A stretch of 64,000 nucleotides of DNA from Nematopogon swammerdamellus (GCA_946902875.1 OX336349.1:18127891-18191890); one strand, 5' to 3'; counted from the stretch's first letter, positions 50,639 to 62,596 are shown. Numbers and translations: made by a program. The notes: generated by a model from the sequence alone, not told the origin.

Positions 50639-51583
50639 CATGGGCTGTTCCGAAAATTGTTAGTGAAATGAAAAATAGTTAGAATATTAAAAAAAAATAA
50701 TTTACAGCTTTTCAAAATATTTCCCTCCGATCCCTATACACTTATGCATTCGGGTGAACCAGGTTTCAAAACATTTAAAAAACGTATCTTGCGAGGTCTT
50801 CTTGGGAGGTCGAAAAATAACCGCCGAAATTCTTCGACGGCCTCGTCTGCAGTGTTGAATTTTCGCCCGCGAAGCATTTTTTTTACCGTGGGAAATAAAA
50901 AAAAATCGCATGGAGCTAAATCTGGGCTGTACTGAGGATGGGATAACCTTTGTACCCCCGAAGTTGTCAAATAGTCCATGTTTTTACCGGTGTGTGAGCG
51001 GGCGCGTTATCTTGGTGAAAAAGAATGCCACGGACGCCGCGCCGCTCCTTGGGCGCTCGCTATTCAACTCCCCGAAAGCTTGAGGCAGACAAACTTCGCA
51101 ATACCAATCGTCAGCTCAGCCTGAATCTCCCGATGTGTAATGTGTCTATTCTCCCGCAATGGCCACTCTACCCTGATGACGTTTTCATGAGTGACTGCAG
51201 TTGATGGTCGGCCGGGTCTGGAGTCATCATTTAGGTTCTCTCGACCACGTTTAAATTCACGAAACCAATAAGTAACTGTTGCTAACGCAGGAGCAGACTC
51301 CCCAAAAGCAGCTTGCAAATTTTCGTGAGATTCCTTGAAGGTTACCCTAGTTTATAAGCATAGAAAATCATAACACGAAAAGCTTCTCGCGAGACGTCCA
51401 TTGTTGCAGATAAAATATGAGTGACGGATAACCGTTAAAAATATTTAAAAAAAGAACTACACATAGGTGGCCAATAATTTTCATCAAGGAGATTTGTATT
51501 TAAATAAGCCGTCAAATCAAAATAGTTTCAGGAAAAAAAAATTGTATTTATTCTGTGGCTAACAATTTTCGGAACAGCCCACG
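50639..51583 (-). mobile_element. mariner element, internally deleted
   Basis: 945 bp bounded by TA (50637-50638 and 51584-51585). Inverted termini CATGGGCTGTTCCGAAAATT and mirror. It holds only the N- and C-terminal parts of the transposase. Confidence 0.88.
50734..51318 (-). pseudogene. mariner transposase remnant
   Basis: N-terminal part (51318-51064): WFREFKRGRENLNDDSRPGR and HITHREIQAEL, the DNA-binding half. C-terminal part (50979-50734): HPQYSPDLAPCDFFLFPTVK, carrying the third catalytic Asp of the mariner D,D34D triad. The central part with the first two catalytic Asp residues is missing (about 85 bp of unrelated or broken sequence between them), so it cannot be active. Confidence 0.82.
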
Positions 51584-51979
51584 TATGAGTGATTTGTATC
51601 ACCTATATCTATAGAACCATAGTACCTAACTTTGAAATAATCAGGGTATTTGGGCTAAAAAACGTTACCTCAATATGGCAACATAGCTTTTTCCTAAAAA
51701 TGTATTACAAACAAAACATAGATATTGTAAATAAATTAAACTAAATATAATATTTTTAAATCCATTTCTAAACCAATAAATAATAATATGTCGGTTTGGA
51801 TAAAATTTATTGATGCTTTATATAATATTTAAATCTGCGTATTGTTTTACACTATTGTAAATATAAACATGAAAGGATCTAGGTAGGTTTTACTTTTATA
51901 ATAATTTCTATCAGAGTCACAAATCAAAAGTTACCTATTGACGAGTATTACAAGTATGTAATGTATGTAGTGTTGTATA
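51584..51979. other. AT-rich stretch without recognised content
   Basis: No frames or shared repeats. Confidence 0.45.
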
Positions 51980-53215
51980 CAGGGTGTCCAGTAAACCTTG
52001 TCTGACCTTGTACCTGCTGATACGTCTGGTCACGTACTATCATAATAACAAAACATGACCTCAGTAAAAACCGCACGGTTTTCGAGATATTGACACTTTT
52101 TGAAAATTACATATAACAAATCTGCACCATACGGCGGTTTTTTAAATGCTGTGCCTACAAATGGCAATTTTTTTCCTTTTCTTTTCTTTTATTATGATTA
52201 CCAAGGAGTAATGCTATCGAAACAAGTAAATAAATATTTCAATGTTACTAATGCGTTCAAGTAAAAAAAAATTACATAACATTTTTCGTGTAATGCCTTT
52301 TTGACACCTAAGTTTGTACATAATTATTAAAAAAAAAATGTACGATACAATGTTGGCCCCTAATCTAGAAAACTTGGCTGTTTCATTCCAATTATAAAAT
52401 GGTATGAAACATCTTATTAAGACGTTTAGAAAAAAAAATATTACTGTTCTCATAAAACCCATTTTTATTTATTACGTAATATGACAATTTCGAATATAAA
52501 GAAAATGATAAATTGTGAAAATTTGTATTAATGAATTAATTAAACCATATTACATTAAGTGTTCGAAATGGCCTCCTTCTACCCTAATACACGTGAGTAA
52601 TCTTTTCCTAAAGTCTTTTAAGACGTCGCACACCTCTTAATTCTCCTATCTCCTCTGCTGCAGTGAAAATACGTTGCCGGAATTCTTCTTGTGTATTAAA
52701 CTCTTTTGAGTATACCTTTTCTTTGAGGCACCCGCAGTAGTAAAAATCCAATGGATTTAAATCCATTGGTATACTCAAAAGATATAGATGTTGCATACCA
52801 TTTTATAATTGGAATGAAACAGCCAAGTTTTCTAGATTAAGGGCCAACATTGTATCATACAATTTTTTTAAAATAATTATGTACAAACTTAGATGTCAAA
52901 AAGGCATTACACGAAAAATGTAAAGTAATTTTTTTTTACTTGAACGCATTAGAGATATTGAAATATTTATTTACTTGTTTCGATAGCATTACTCCTTGGT
53001 AATCATAATAAAAAAAAGAAAAGGAAAAAAGTTTACATTTGTAGGCACAGCATTTAAAAAACCGCCGTATGGTGCAGATTTGTTATAATTTTCAAAAAGT
53101 GCCAATATCTCTAAAACCGTGCGGTTTTTACTGAGGTCATGTTTTTTTATTATGAGAGTACGTGACCAGACCTATCACCAGGTACAAGGTCAGACAAGGT
53201 TTACTGGACACCCTG
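51980..53215. mobile_element. Long-arm foldback derived from a Tc1/mariner-type transposon
   Basis: 1236 bp bounded by TA on both sides. Ends CAGGGTGTCCAGTAAACCTT and its mirror. The arms (51980-52405 and 52795-53215) are about 425 bp each and nearly identical when reversed. Between them is about 390 bp with a transposase remnant. Confidence 0.82.
52608..52796 (-). pseudogene. Tc1/mariner-type transposase C-terminal remnant
   Basis: Reads MDLNPLDFYYCGCLKEKVY, matching the PDLNPLDFxLWGxLKxKVY stretch near the last catalytic acidic residue of Tc1/mariner-group transposases, then EEFRQRIFTAAEEI. All upstream parts are gone. Confidence 0.7.
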
Positions 53216-53347
53216 TATATGTATACAAATTAAAAGTGTAAATCTTCCAGGAAAAAATAAATATAGCCTGGGTTAGGGCATAAAAAGTGTCCCATGAAAG
53301 TGTTACCAATAAAATTGTCACATTCTCCTTACGTAACTTTGTATGTA

Positions 53348-53700
53348 ACAAGCTTTTACCCGCGGCTTCGCTCGCGGTGGACTCGGTTTAATAGCAGATC
53401 AGATTTAAACGCAAATATGGTAATAAGCTTATCTTTTATTCTATCTCTCTCTCTCGTGCATAATAAACAATAGCTTCTCTTATATTCTATCTCTCTATCT
53501 CTCTCTCTCGTCCATGCTATACTTTCTTTGATACTGCTCAGTTCTAAGGTTATTTAGCGTGATGGTATATAACCTATAGTGAGTCTCAAGAACTACTCTT
53601 TCCATTGGTGCAAACCGCGTCAAAATCTGTTCAGTGGTTGTGAGTTTACCCCAAACATACATACAGACAGACACATTCACTTTTATAAGAGATAGAGATT
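53348..53700 (-). mobile_element. Helitron-like remnant
   Basis: Begins AAGCTTTTACCCGCGGC, includes 'gtttaccccaaacatacata' and ends near 'ttataagagatagagattgg'. Contains (TCTC)n runs at 53440-53510. Confidence 0.5.
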
Positions 53701-54304
53701 GGTAACACTTTGCGACACTTGAGACCGAACCTGTATTTAGTTTAGCTTCTAAGGCAGCTAGCGGTTCGCAATTATTTTCGGGTACGGAACCCTAAATGAT
53801 CGTCCTTCTGTCGGCGGAACACCAAGTCAATTAAACAAGATAATTACCAATTTTGAACCTAAAAACTAAATTTATGCGACCTATACCTAATTTTTGATAC
53901 TAAATTGTTGGCAGATTATCATTTAAATCATGTTTGATTTATTCAAGACTATAGTTTGAAATTAAAAACATATTACACGTTCGATTTGGGTTTTTTTTTC
54001 GGCTGTAACCCACGGGAACCCCTGTGAACCTTCCACGGAACCCCAGGGTTCCGCGGAACACCTTTTGGGAACCGCTGCTCTAAGGTAAGGTAAGGCATTA
54101 GTTTTTAAGTAAGAAAATAGGCAGATAGACAAACTAACTAGTCATTTTGGTTTTGTGTAAAAGATCTAATGTAAAAACACAATTTTCATGAATTTAGCAG
54201 GCAAACAGATTTTTAATATCTTTATGTGACGGTGTAAATAATAATGACTTTTAATAAGAATGTATATTATGTAATATTTTTGATTGAATAAAAAACCTTA
54301 CTCC
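53701..54304. other. No recognised content
   Basis: 53780-54080 includes 'aacccacgggaacccctgtg' and 'accccagggttccgcggaac', short GC-rich mirrors, but no coding sequence. Confidence 0.4.
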
Positions 54305-54308
54305 TTGT

Positions 54309-54408
54309 TTCAGTGTATTTTTTTATGTAATCCGGCATGCGTGGCTCAATCAGAGGGGCCAAAGCACATGCACCGACCAGCCAATATCACCCCCGATAAG
54401 GTAGGTCT
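54309..54408 (-). repeat. SINE-B tail, left part
   Basis: 'ttatgtaatccggcatgcg' to 'ccagccaatatcacccccg'. The rest of this SINE-B copy continues after the SINE-A at 54786. Confidence 0.7.
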
Positions 54409-54783
54409 GTCAGCCTCGGTAGCTCAGTGGTGCGGTCGGTCGACTGTTGTTAAGCACACCTGGGCCCAGTACTTGAATAGGTGACCGCTCGACCGTTTGG
54501 AGGCTGTTGGATTCCACGTAAAACTGTAGGACCCTTCCCTTCTTACCTTACTAGGTGGTAGGGTTTATCCCACCCGGGTTGGTACCAGCGCACTGAATGA
54601 AACGTCGTCGGTCGAAACGGCTATGTAAATATTTCGTGTTTTCCGTCCATTTCAGTGTAGCCGACATGAAATAAAGGGAAGCACTGGCACTTCACCTAGT
54701 TCACCCGATGTTATGGGCTGTCAATCATGGATGTTGTGATGTGTGGTGATGAAGCCAACCGTGTCAGTTACCACAAAAAAAAA
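54409..54783 (+). repeat. SINE-A, full length, most 5S-like head
   Basis: Inserted into SINE-B. The head reads TCGGTAGCTCAGTGG, then GTTAAGCACACCTGGGCCCAG followed by TACTTGAATAGGTGACCGC, which is even closer to 5S rRNA (GTACTTGGATGGGTGACCGC) than other copies. The B-box part is shortened. Ends in an A-run. Confidence 0.88.
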
Positions 54784-54785
54784 GG

Positions 54786-54945
54786 TGCCATATCGGAGAA
54801 TTCCCTTTGGATTGCTGGCTATACTGGACTAGATGAGAGCACAGCGGAGGCTGCTATGCGGCCATCTTACATCCAGTACGGTGGTATCAACCCATTCGGC
54901 TAAAATTTAAACTTACCACCTAGTGAGGAGAAAGGGAAGCTTCTA
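54786..54945 (-). repeat. SINE-B, right part
   Basis: 'ggtgccatatcggagaattc', 'gctggctatactggactaga', 'gtacggtggtatcaaccc'. The head of the same SINE-B appears at 55505-55662 after a further insertion (54946-55504). Confidence 0.65.
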
Positions 54946-55504
54946 CCCTTTGAGGAAATATTATATAGAGTTATCGCGCCGAAGAAAAATACAGAGAAGC
55001 GGTGTTCCAGCGGCTGAGGTATGGGGTAAGGTAGCGGGGAGGCGGAGCGCAGAGTCGAGCGGAAGAGGGGAGCGCGCGCGGGGCAGGAAGCGTGCGGGAG
55101 ACGGTCTGACGGCCGGTGTGGGCGGCTCGCGCGGGGCGGGAAGCGTGCGGGTGAGAGGCAAGGGGTAGGGAGAACGATCGCACTCGTGCGTCGGTGTGCA
55201 TATTGTCTTTTCATTCTAACACTTCATCTCCAGAGTCTCCATCGCACCTTTGCATCGACGAAGATGTGTAAATGTATTAGTTTAAAGTAGGCCTATGTCC
55301 AGCAGTGGACCGATACATGCTGATGATGATGATGATGATGATGAAAGAAGGCGAGGCGCGATCGCAGCAGGCAGGCGACGACTGCGCGCTGCGGCCTCTC
55401 GCGCTCGACTAAGAGACTTGAGGATCGTGAACCGCAACTCGGTGGAACATGCTAGTTGGCCGAGTGGTTTGTCTAGTACGCTAGTACATAATATATCTTT
55501 GGTT
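54946..55504. other. Insertion splitting SINE-B, GC-rich
   Basis: 55010-55165 is GC-rich with the repeated 'gcgcggggcgggaagcgtgcgg'-like motif (twice, about 55075 and 55130). 55287-55344 is an RTE-type 3' tail ('aggcctatgtccagcagtgg' + (GAT)n). No gene recognised. Confidence 0.5.
55287..55344 (+). repeat. RTE-like LINE 3' end with (GAT)n
   Basis: GGCCTATGTCCAGCAGTGGAC is where RTE-type ORFs of Lepidoptera end (reading AYVQQWT), followed by (GAT)n, the usual tail. Confidence 0.7.
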
Positions 55505-55662
55505 CTACCTACAGTTTTATAATGGTGACAAACGGTGAAGCAGGTATGCACGTAAAGTCCGTCAGAAAAAAGAAAACTCATTGGTACACGTCGGCCGGAT
55601 TCGAACCTTTGACCTCTCACAAGACAGGCCAATGCCCAGACCACTTGGCCACCCGCTGGCTA
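55505..55662 (-). repeat. SINE-B head (tRNA-like)
   Basis: The reverse strand has GGGTGGCCAAGTGGTCTGGG (A box) and AAAGGTTCGAATCCGGCC (B box), as at 1-83. Confidence 0.65.
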
Positions 55663-56430
55663 AATTGCTGATTAAAAGAAAAAGAATAAAAAGAAAACTT
55701 AAAAAGAAAGCGATATATAAAATACACAGCATATTTCAATTTTTCAACCGACTTTAAAAGGAGGAGGTTCTCAATTCGTCTGTATTTTTTTTTTGTATGT
55801 GTGTTACGCGATTACTCCGTTATTAATTTGTGGGCCGATTTTGAAAATTATTTTTTTGTTAGGTAGGTCATAACTTCAGAGGTGGTCCCATAAAATTTCA
55901 AAATTGATTCAGCGGTTTTTGAAAAATCAACAAAAAACTATGGTTTCTGGTTACCTCACAGAGCATCAAATACCTACCGTCCGCGCCCCCTACTAGAGGC
56001 GCCCTAAGCGATGATATTTGAAACCAAATAACCGTACGCTGAGCTGCTAGCGCTTCGTATGTGTGTGTGTGTGCTAGTATCGACACTACACACAAAGAGG
56101 AGCAAGTTAGGCAAACGCACAAAACAAATGCACACGCACAACACACATATGTAAGTCATAGGCCACGCCCACAGGCTTCAACGCCGCGCCGTTGTAGAGA
56201 AATCGCGCTCACGGCGCCTCTAGTAGGGGCGGGCGCGCGTATTTCATGCTCTGTGGGTTACCTTCAGCAAAACTTTTGATGTGGACTTTTTCAGCAATAA
56301 AAACATAAGCATGTCGATACCTCAGCACTATACTGCAAGACGCTCTGAATCGATATTGTGATTCAATATTCGGTTGAAGGGGTACAAAAGCACACCTGAA
56401 AATTTATAGATGGACCCCTTTTTTTGAAAT
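55663..56430. other. Repeat traces, no gene
   Basis: 55745-55795 is the 'aaggaggaggttctcaattc' repeat. 55965-56000 and 56205-56265 form a mirrored pair ('cagagcat' ... 'ctactagaggcgcc' / 'ggcgcctctagtagg' ... 'atgctctg'), suggesting a ~295-bp inverted-repeat element. Confidence 0.5.
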
Positions 56431-56720
56431 GAAATGAAATGAAATGAAATGATTTATTTCGTCACACATAACAACACAAATAATTACAAGTACAAAGAAA
56501 CATATAACATGTGACGAAAAGGGAGCCCACCCAGCTGACTCACTATCCGAGATAGCGAAGCTGATTTTCAGGGGCTCCCCTTTCCAACCAAGAGACTAAA
56601 AACAAACAAACAATGACAATCAACATATTACACAAAAAAAAATAAAAAATAACAATAGCTAACTAATATAACCAAACATAACATAACATACAATTTTGAC
56701 AAGCGTGTGTGTGTGAGGAT
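56431..56720 (-). repeat. LINE 3' end with (TTTCA)n tail
   Basis: The reverse strand ends GTGACGAAATAAATCA + repeated TTTCA, after a segment with 'ggagcccctgaaaatcagct'. R1/Jockey-like 3' end. Confidence 0.5.
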
Positions 56721-56744
56721 GAGGGAGGGTATGTGTTTGCCCAC

Positions 56745-57080
56745 TCCCTAAAACGAGGCGTTTCGTCCGTCCACACTAACGAAGCCGAGGCGCCGTCAAA
56801 AGCGAGACCGCCTCGGATTTGACAGGAAAATTCTAATGGCAGATTTGAAATCAGCGACCCCTGATTGGTCAGAAAACGTATATTTGACGGACCAATCAGA
56901 GCAGATCAAATTTTACGCCTCGTTTTTGGTAGTTTTGGCAGGTTGTGTAAGTGTGTATGAAAATGTCTAAAAATACGTAGTTCCAGTGTGTATGCCATAG
57001 GTGGCGCTGCAGTCGCAAGTGTGTATCCATCGGACACGAATCCGAGACCGCCTCGCTTTTTTAGTGTGTGATGTGTGTGT
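56745..57080. repeat. Left flank of the 137-bp array: GCGAGGC-type repeat
   Basis: Rich in 'cgaggcg' and 'gagaccgcctcgg' motifs on both strands, with a mirrored pair 'gattggtca' / 'gaccaatca'. Similar motif-rich DNA flanks the array on the right (59540-59960), so the array may lie inside one element. Confidence 0.55.
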
Positions 57081-57236
57081 AAGTGTGTTTAGTGTGTATC
57101 CTAATCTATGCTATAATTACCGAATCTGAGACCTTTTCATTATTATTGTTACCTTGTAAATATGTGTGTGGGGAGCGCACGCGCCACCGACCCTGGACCC
57201 GCTCCGGTCCCTTCCTTCCTTCCGCGGATTCATTGA

Positions 57237-59335
57237 ATGAGTCAAGCAGTCCGTCAGTCGCCCGGGTGTCGCCCCACAGAGAGGCAGTATTTATTTATGA
57301 TGAGTAGCTTCAATTCAAATTTTCAAATTCTTTTCTATAAAAAAAATTATACTTTCATAAAAACTTTCATCCCCGATTTCCACCCCTTAAAATCTGAAAA
57401 TCCAAAAACCCTGAAATACGTTATTATTTGTTTATGAAGAGTAGCTAAAATTAAAATTTTCAAGTTCCTGCCTTTAAAAAAATCGATACTCCCATACAAA
57501 TTTTCATCCCCCATTTCCACCCATTAAAATCTGAAAATTCAAAAACCCTGAAACACGTCATCATTTGTTTATGAAGAGTAGCTACAAATAAAATTTTCAA
57601 GTTCCTACCTTTAAAAAAATCTAAACTCCCATGAAAATTTTCATCCCCCATTTCCATCCCTTGAAATCTGAAAATCCAGAAACCCCGAAACACGTCATTA
57701 TTTATTTATGATAAGTAGCTATAATTGAAATTTTCAAGTTACTATCTATAAAAAATTACTTTTCCATAAAAAAATTCATCCCCGATTTCCATCCCTTAAA
57801 ATCTGAAATCCAAAAACCCTGAAAGACGTCATTATTTATTTACGATAAGTAGCTACAATTAAAATTTTCAAGTTCCTACCTTTAAAAAAAATTAATACTC
57901 CCATGAAAATTTTCATCCCCCATTTACACCGCTTAAAATCTGAAAATCCAGAAACCCCGAAACACGTCATTATTTATTTATGATAAGTAGCTATAATTGA
58001 AATTTTCAAGTTACTATCTATAAAAAAAATTACTTTTCCATAAAAAAAATTATCCCCGATTTCCACCCCTTAAAATCTGAAAATCCAAAAACCCTGAAAT
58101 ACGTTATTATTTGTTTATGAAGAGTAGCTACAATTAAAATTTTCAAGTTCCTACCTGTAAAAAAATCGATACTCCCATAAAAATTTTCATCCCCCATTTC
58201 CATCCCTTAAAATCTGAAATCCAAACCCCCTGAAACACATCATTATTTATTTATGATAAGTAACTACAATTAAAATTTTCAAGTTCCTATCTATAAAAAA
58301 ATTTACACTTCCATAAAAAATTTCATCCCCGATTTCCACCCCTTAATATCTGAAAATCCAAAAACCCTGAAATACGTCATTATTTGTTTATGAAGCGTAG
58401 CTACAATTAAAATTTTCAAGTTCCTACCTTTAAAAAAAGTTAATACTCCCATGAAAATTTTCATCCCCCATTTCCACCGCTTAAAATCTGAAAATCCAGA
58501 AACCCCGAAACACGTCATTATTTATTTATGATAAGTAGCTATAATTGAAATTTTCAAGTTACTATCTATAAAAAAAATTACTTTTCCATAAAAAAAATTA
58601 TCCCCGATTTCCATCCCTTAAAATATGAAATCCAAAAACCCTGAAACACGTCATTATGTATTTATGATAAGTAGCTACAATTAAAATTTCCAAGTTCCTA
58701 TCTATAAAAAAATGTATACTTCCATAAAAAATTTCATCCGCGATTTCCACCCCTTAAAATCTGAAAATCCAAAAACCCTGAAATACGTCATTATTTGTTG
58801 ATGAAGAAAAGCTAAAATTAAAATTTTCAAGTTCCTGCCTTTAAAAAAATTGATACTCCTATACAAACTTTCATCCCCCATTTCCACCCCTTAAAATCTG
58901 AAAATCCAAAAACCCTGAAACACATCATTGCTTATTTGTGATAAGTAAACAATTAAAATTTCCAAGTTCCTATCTATAAAAAAATGTATACTTCCATAAA
59001 AAATTTCATCCCCGATTCCACCCCTTAAAATCTGAAAATCCAAAAACCCTGAAATACGTCATTATTTCTTGATGAAGAGAAGCTAAAATTAAAATTTTCA
59101 AGTTCCTGCCTTTAAAAAAATCGATACCCCATACAAATTTTCATCCCCCATTTCCACCCCTTAAAATCTGAAAATTCAAAAACGCTAAATCACGTTATCA
59201 TTTGTTTATGAAGAGTAGCTACAACTAAAATTTTCAAGTTCCTACCTTTAAAAAAATCGATACTCCCATAAAAAATTTCATCCCTCATTTTCATCCCTTA
59301 AAATCTGAAAATCCAAAAATCCTGAGTTGTAAAAT
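57237..59335. repeat. 137-bp tandem array, about 15 units
   Basis: Anchors such as TAGCTAnAATTAAAATTTTCAA are spaced 137 bp (57305, 57442, 57579, 57716), then 134 bp. Each unit contains 'tcatccccgatttccacccc' and 'aaatctgaaaatccaaaaac'. At least two unit types (GAAGAGTAGC / CTACCTTTAAAA and GATAAGTAGC / CTATCTATAAAA) alternate in places. Non-coding. Confidence 0.9.
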
Positions 59336-59539
59336 AAACCTGTGTTCTAAATTTCAGCTTTCTAGGTCTTGCGGTTTAGGCTGGGCGATGATGATTGAGG
59401 CGGGCGTATAGTTTTGTTAATATAAAAGATAGATATAAAAGCGAGACCATATCCCAAGAACGACAACAAAACAAAAAAAGTAAACAGATAACTAAAAATA
59501 ATAATTTCATACACTCCAAATCCGAGGTGGGTAATACAC

Positions 59540-59960
59540 ACATGCGATTCAATATACGAAAGTGAGACCGCCTCGGATTCAGGTAAAATAAAATACCGAA
59601 AGCGAGGCGTTTTAAAAAAATTCTCATACACACTCTAAATCTGTTGAAAATGACGAAAGCGAGGCTCCAGCCTCGCTTTCGTGCACGCCTCGGATTCGGG
59701 TGTGTTAGCACTTTTCTGAAAATTGCAATATCTCATGCAATACGCCATCTATCGAGAAACGGGAAAGATTGTCGTATACCTATATTCAAGTTACATCACA
59801 TAGAGACACAAAACATTGTGAAATACCGTTGTATCACTAAGGCCTCGTTTTCGTGCTTCTCAACAACTAAACACAGACCGCCTCGCTTTCGGGACTCAGC
59901 AAACAAGGGTGTGTGGGTGAATGTTGGATGTGTGATCGTGCCGTGATCGTTTTGTTTTTG
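59540..59960. repeat. Right flank of the 137-bp array
   Basis: 'gagaccgcctcggattcagg', 'gaaagcgaggct' / 'agcctcgctttc' mirror at 59655-59685, and further 'cctcgctttcg' copies. Confidence 0.55.
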
Positions 59961-60360
59961 CACCGCCTTCAACTCAAGGGTCCGAATATGAATCACAATA
60001 TCGATTCATATATTTCAATACAATGACAGAGAACATTTCAAAATATTATTTAACACTTTTCACACTTTGCTTTTATGTTTTTTAAAACAGTTTTTTTATA
60101 AACGATAAACGTAATTTTATTGTAAAACCTTGAATACCGAAAAAACTAACAAAATATATGCCATTTATTAACCTCAAAATTTACATAGTGGCGACCCCGC
60201 TCTGGCGAGAGCTATATATATATATCTATCTAATGTATAAAAATCTCGCCGTGCGTTAGACTGGCAAAAACTCGAAAATGGCTCGGCCGATTTGAATAAT
60301 TGTTTTTTCTTTGTTTTGTACGCCACAATCACAGGGGTGGTTTAGAAAAAAAGAAAATCA
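59961..60360. other. No recognised content
   Basis: AT-rich; contains 'tagactggcaaaaactcg', which may be a repeat, but no gene. Confidence 0.4.
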
Positions 60361-60366
60361 GAAAAA

Positions 60367-60760
60367 CAGGCCAAGCGCGAGTAGAACTCACGCACCGAGA
60401 GGGTTCCGTATCGCTATGTCATGGTCAGCGCCACTCACACCATCTAGGGCGTGTTTTATTCAAAATTTTAATAAAATTCATTAATAAAATTCATGATTAG
60501 TTAAAATGCTTCATACTGTTTTCGGTAGAAGGTTTTTTAGTTTCTTGTATAGGGACTCCCGTGATTTTTTTACTTTTTCTTATTTTTATTATTTGCTGTT
60601 ATATCGGCCAAAATAACACAATGTTCTGTGAAAATTTCAACGGGCTACCTATTACGGTTCAAGAGATACATCCCTCGGCCAGACAGACGGACAGACAGAC
60701 GGACAGACGGCGTAGGCTTAGTAATAGGGCCTTGTACGACGGATACGGAACCCTAAAAAA
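60367..60760 (+). repeat. GGCC element
   Basis: 'caggccaagcgcgagtagaa' start, 'attacggttcaagagataca' inner block, (GGACAGAC)n at 60685-60710, end 'ggatacggaaccctaaaaa'. About 390 bp, probably complete. Confidence 0.72.
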
Positions 60761-61018
60761 AGTGAGTAGAGCCACGGGTAGGCAGATAAAAGCACGTCAG
60801 CCGTGCACGAATGGATAAAGGCAAATTCACATATTCTCGGCAAGGCAAGCGTTACAAAATGGCAATTTCGCAACCCCCTTATTCACCGAGTTACGCGATT
60901 CGTTGGGCACTAATGGAGGAATACACTCCGCGTCTGGCAAGTACGGTCAGGTGACAAAGTGCAGACACATATGTCTCGCACACAGTCTAAAATACATGAT
61001 CAAATACAACCCACAGAT
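60761..61018. other. No recognised content
   Basis: Short frames only. Confidence 0.4.
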
Positions 61019-61421
61019 GTTTTTTATGGAAACTGACCCGGTTAGCTACATTACATCACCTACTACATCCGTGATGTTAGCTCATCATAACACCTGGGTG
61101 AACTAGATGCCATGTCAGTGCTTCCCTTCGGTGGTGCTGGCTACACTGAACTGGATGGAAAACACGAACTATTTACATAAGCCGTTTCAACCGAACTTTC
61201 ATTCAGTGCGGTTGTACCAACCCAGGCGGGTTATTAAACCCTACCACCTATAAGTAAGGTAAGAAGCGAAGGGACCTATAGTTTTACGTGCAATCCGAAT
61301 CACGGTCAGCTCTCCAACGGTCGAACGTTCACGCATCAAAGTACTGACCGAGCCCAAGTGTGCTTATGATCACGACAGAAAGAAGACCGATCGCACCACT
61401 GAGCTACCTACCGAGGCTGAC
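61019..61421 (-). repeat. SINE-A, full length
   Basis: T-run at 61019, then tail, body, mirrored B-box ('aatccgaatcacgg'), 5S-like segment ('aaagtactgaccgagccca') and A-box end 'gagctacctaccgaggctga'. Shows the complete structure on the reverse strand. Confidence 0.88.
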
Positions 61422-61650
61422 AAAAACTGATAGATACGGAATCTATTCGGTGGGATGAATTCCGGGGCCACCCACCACCGGCTCTGCCCACCAGTCTGGA
61501 TCTGTAATCGGTATCTGCATCTGTAAAAAAGCGGTCCGCCTCCTGAAAGACTTTCTCAATCCCTCGAAACCTTAATCCTGCAATCCCTCGTTTGGTTCTT
61601 AGGCAAGTGATAAATAAGTGGTGTTTTGGTGGTTTAAAAAAAAAATAACC

Positions 61651-61707
61651 AGGGTTAATATATAGAAGATGCGTCGCTACGCGACGCATCTTCTATGTAT
61701 TAACCCT
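61651..61707. repeat. 27-bp-arm palindrome
   Basis: Arms AGGGTTAATATATAGAAGAT + GCGTCGC and mirror, one mismatch, spacer TAC. Confidence 0.9.
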
Positions 61708-61849
61708 AACCTAATGTTGAGGCGGTGCATGTCGTTTTTGTTACGTTTGTATTTCCGAAAATAAAGCTTCTAGCTGGTTATAAAAAAAACTAGACACCCT
61801 AAAAAAATTTAAACACCGTAACATTGCTTAAAAAAGAAAAAAAAAGAAA

Positions 61850-61925
61850 AAAAAATTGTGGGGTTCGAACCCACGCACACAAAATACAAAACCCTACACG
61901 CTTACCACTGAGCTAACAAATTACT
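61850..61925 (-). repeat. tRNA-like sequence
   Basis: The reverse strand reads AATTTGT (acceptor-like), TAGCTCAGTGGTAAGC (D arm), then a T arm GTGGG TTCGAAC CCCAC and ACAATTT, which pairs with the 5' end with one mismatch. The middle does not give a good anticodon stem. A SINE head or decayed tRNA gene. Confidence 0.5.
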
Positions 61926-62079
61926 TATACAACCAAACGAATATCGCCTTCTGTTGGTTCCCGGAGTAGGTTTGCAGGATTGAGGGATTCGAGGGATTGG
62001 TCGTCTTTCAGGTGTCGTATCGGTAAAAAAGGTATTAGTCGTAAGACTATCGCACACACCGCAACCGGTCTTTTTTGCG

Positions 62080-62360
62080 CGGTAGACCGCGCGAGGCCTG
62101 CCGTCACTTTGTCCGCCCTATATAAGACAGGGCAGTCGCCGTGGCCGGCCGGCTGGCGATTTAGTAGCGGTCACTTTGTCCGCCCTAAGTTAGGGCGGGG
62201 TCGCAGTGACCGACTGCTGGCTAAGGGCGAGCGGCATCGAAGCCGCTCTGCTGCTGGCACGTTCTGCAGTCTCTCGACTGCTGCAGCTGCCTGTGGTGAA
62301 GAGAAAAGCGAATGAGTCGCGAATATCAGTGGGTGGAAATATTATTCTAAATAAAATTAT
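62080..62360 (+). promoter_or_regulatory. Possible TATA promoter region
   Basis: CCCTATATAAGACAGGGC (about 62116-62133) in a GC-rich segment in which 'cactttgtccgcccta' occurs twice (62104 and 62170), followed by an AATAAAAT-type signal near 62350. It resembles the promoter/R region of an LTR, but no matching partner LTR is visible. Inference only. Confidence 0.25.
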
Positions 62361-62596
62361 AAAATTGTTGTAAACGTCAGACCGTACTGCTAAGTTCCCA
62401 TTTATGATAGTGGAATGTGTACTATAACACTTCGGATTGCACTGCTAAAGCCGCACGTAAATCGAATGAGCCTTTCTCGAGTTATGGGCGAGTACACACA
62501 AATAGACGGCATAATTGCTATTCATAAGGTAGAGGAAAGAGAGATATTGAAATAATTTATACAAAAATCCAATTACGTCATCAGATTCAGATCCTT
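62361..62596. other. No recognised content
   Basis: Short frames only. Confidence 0.4.
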
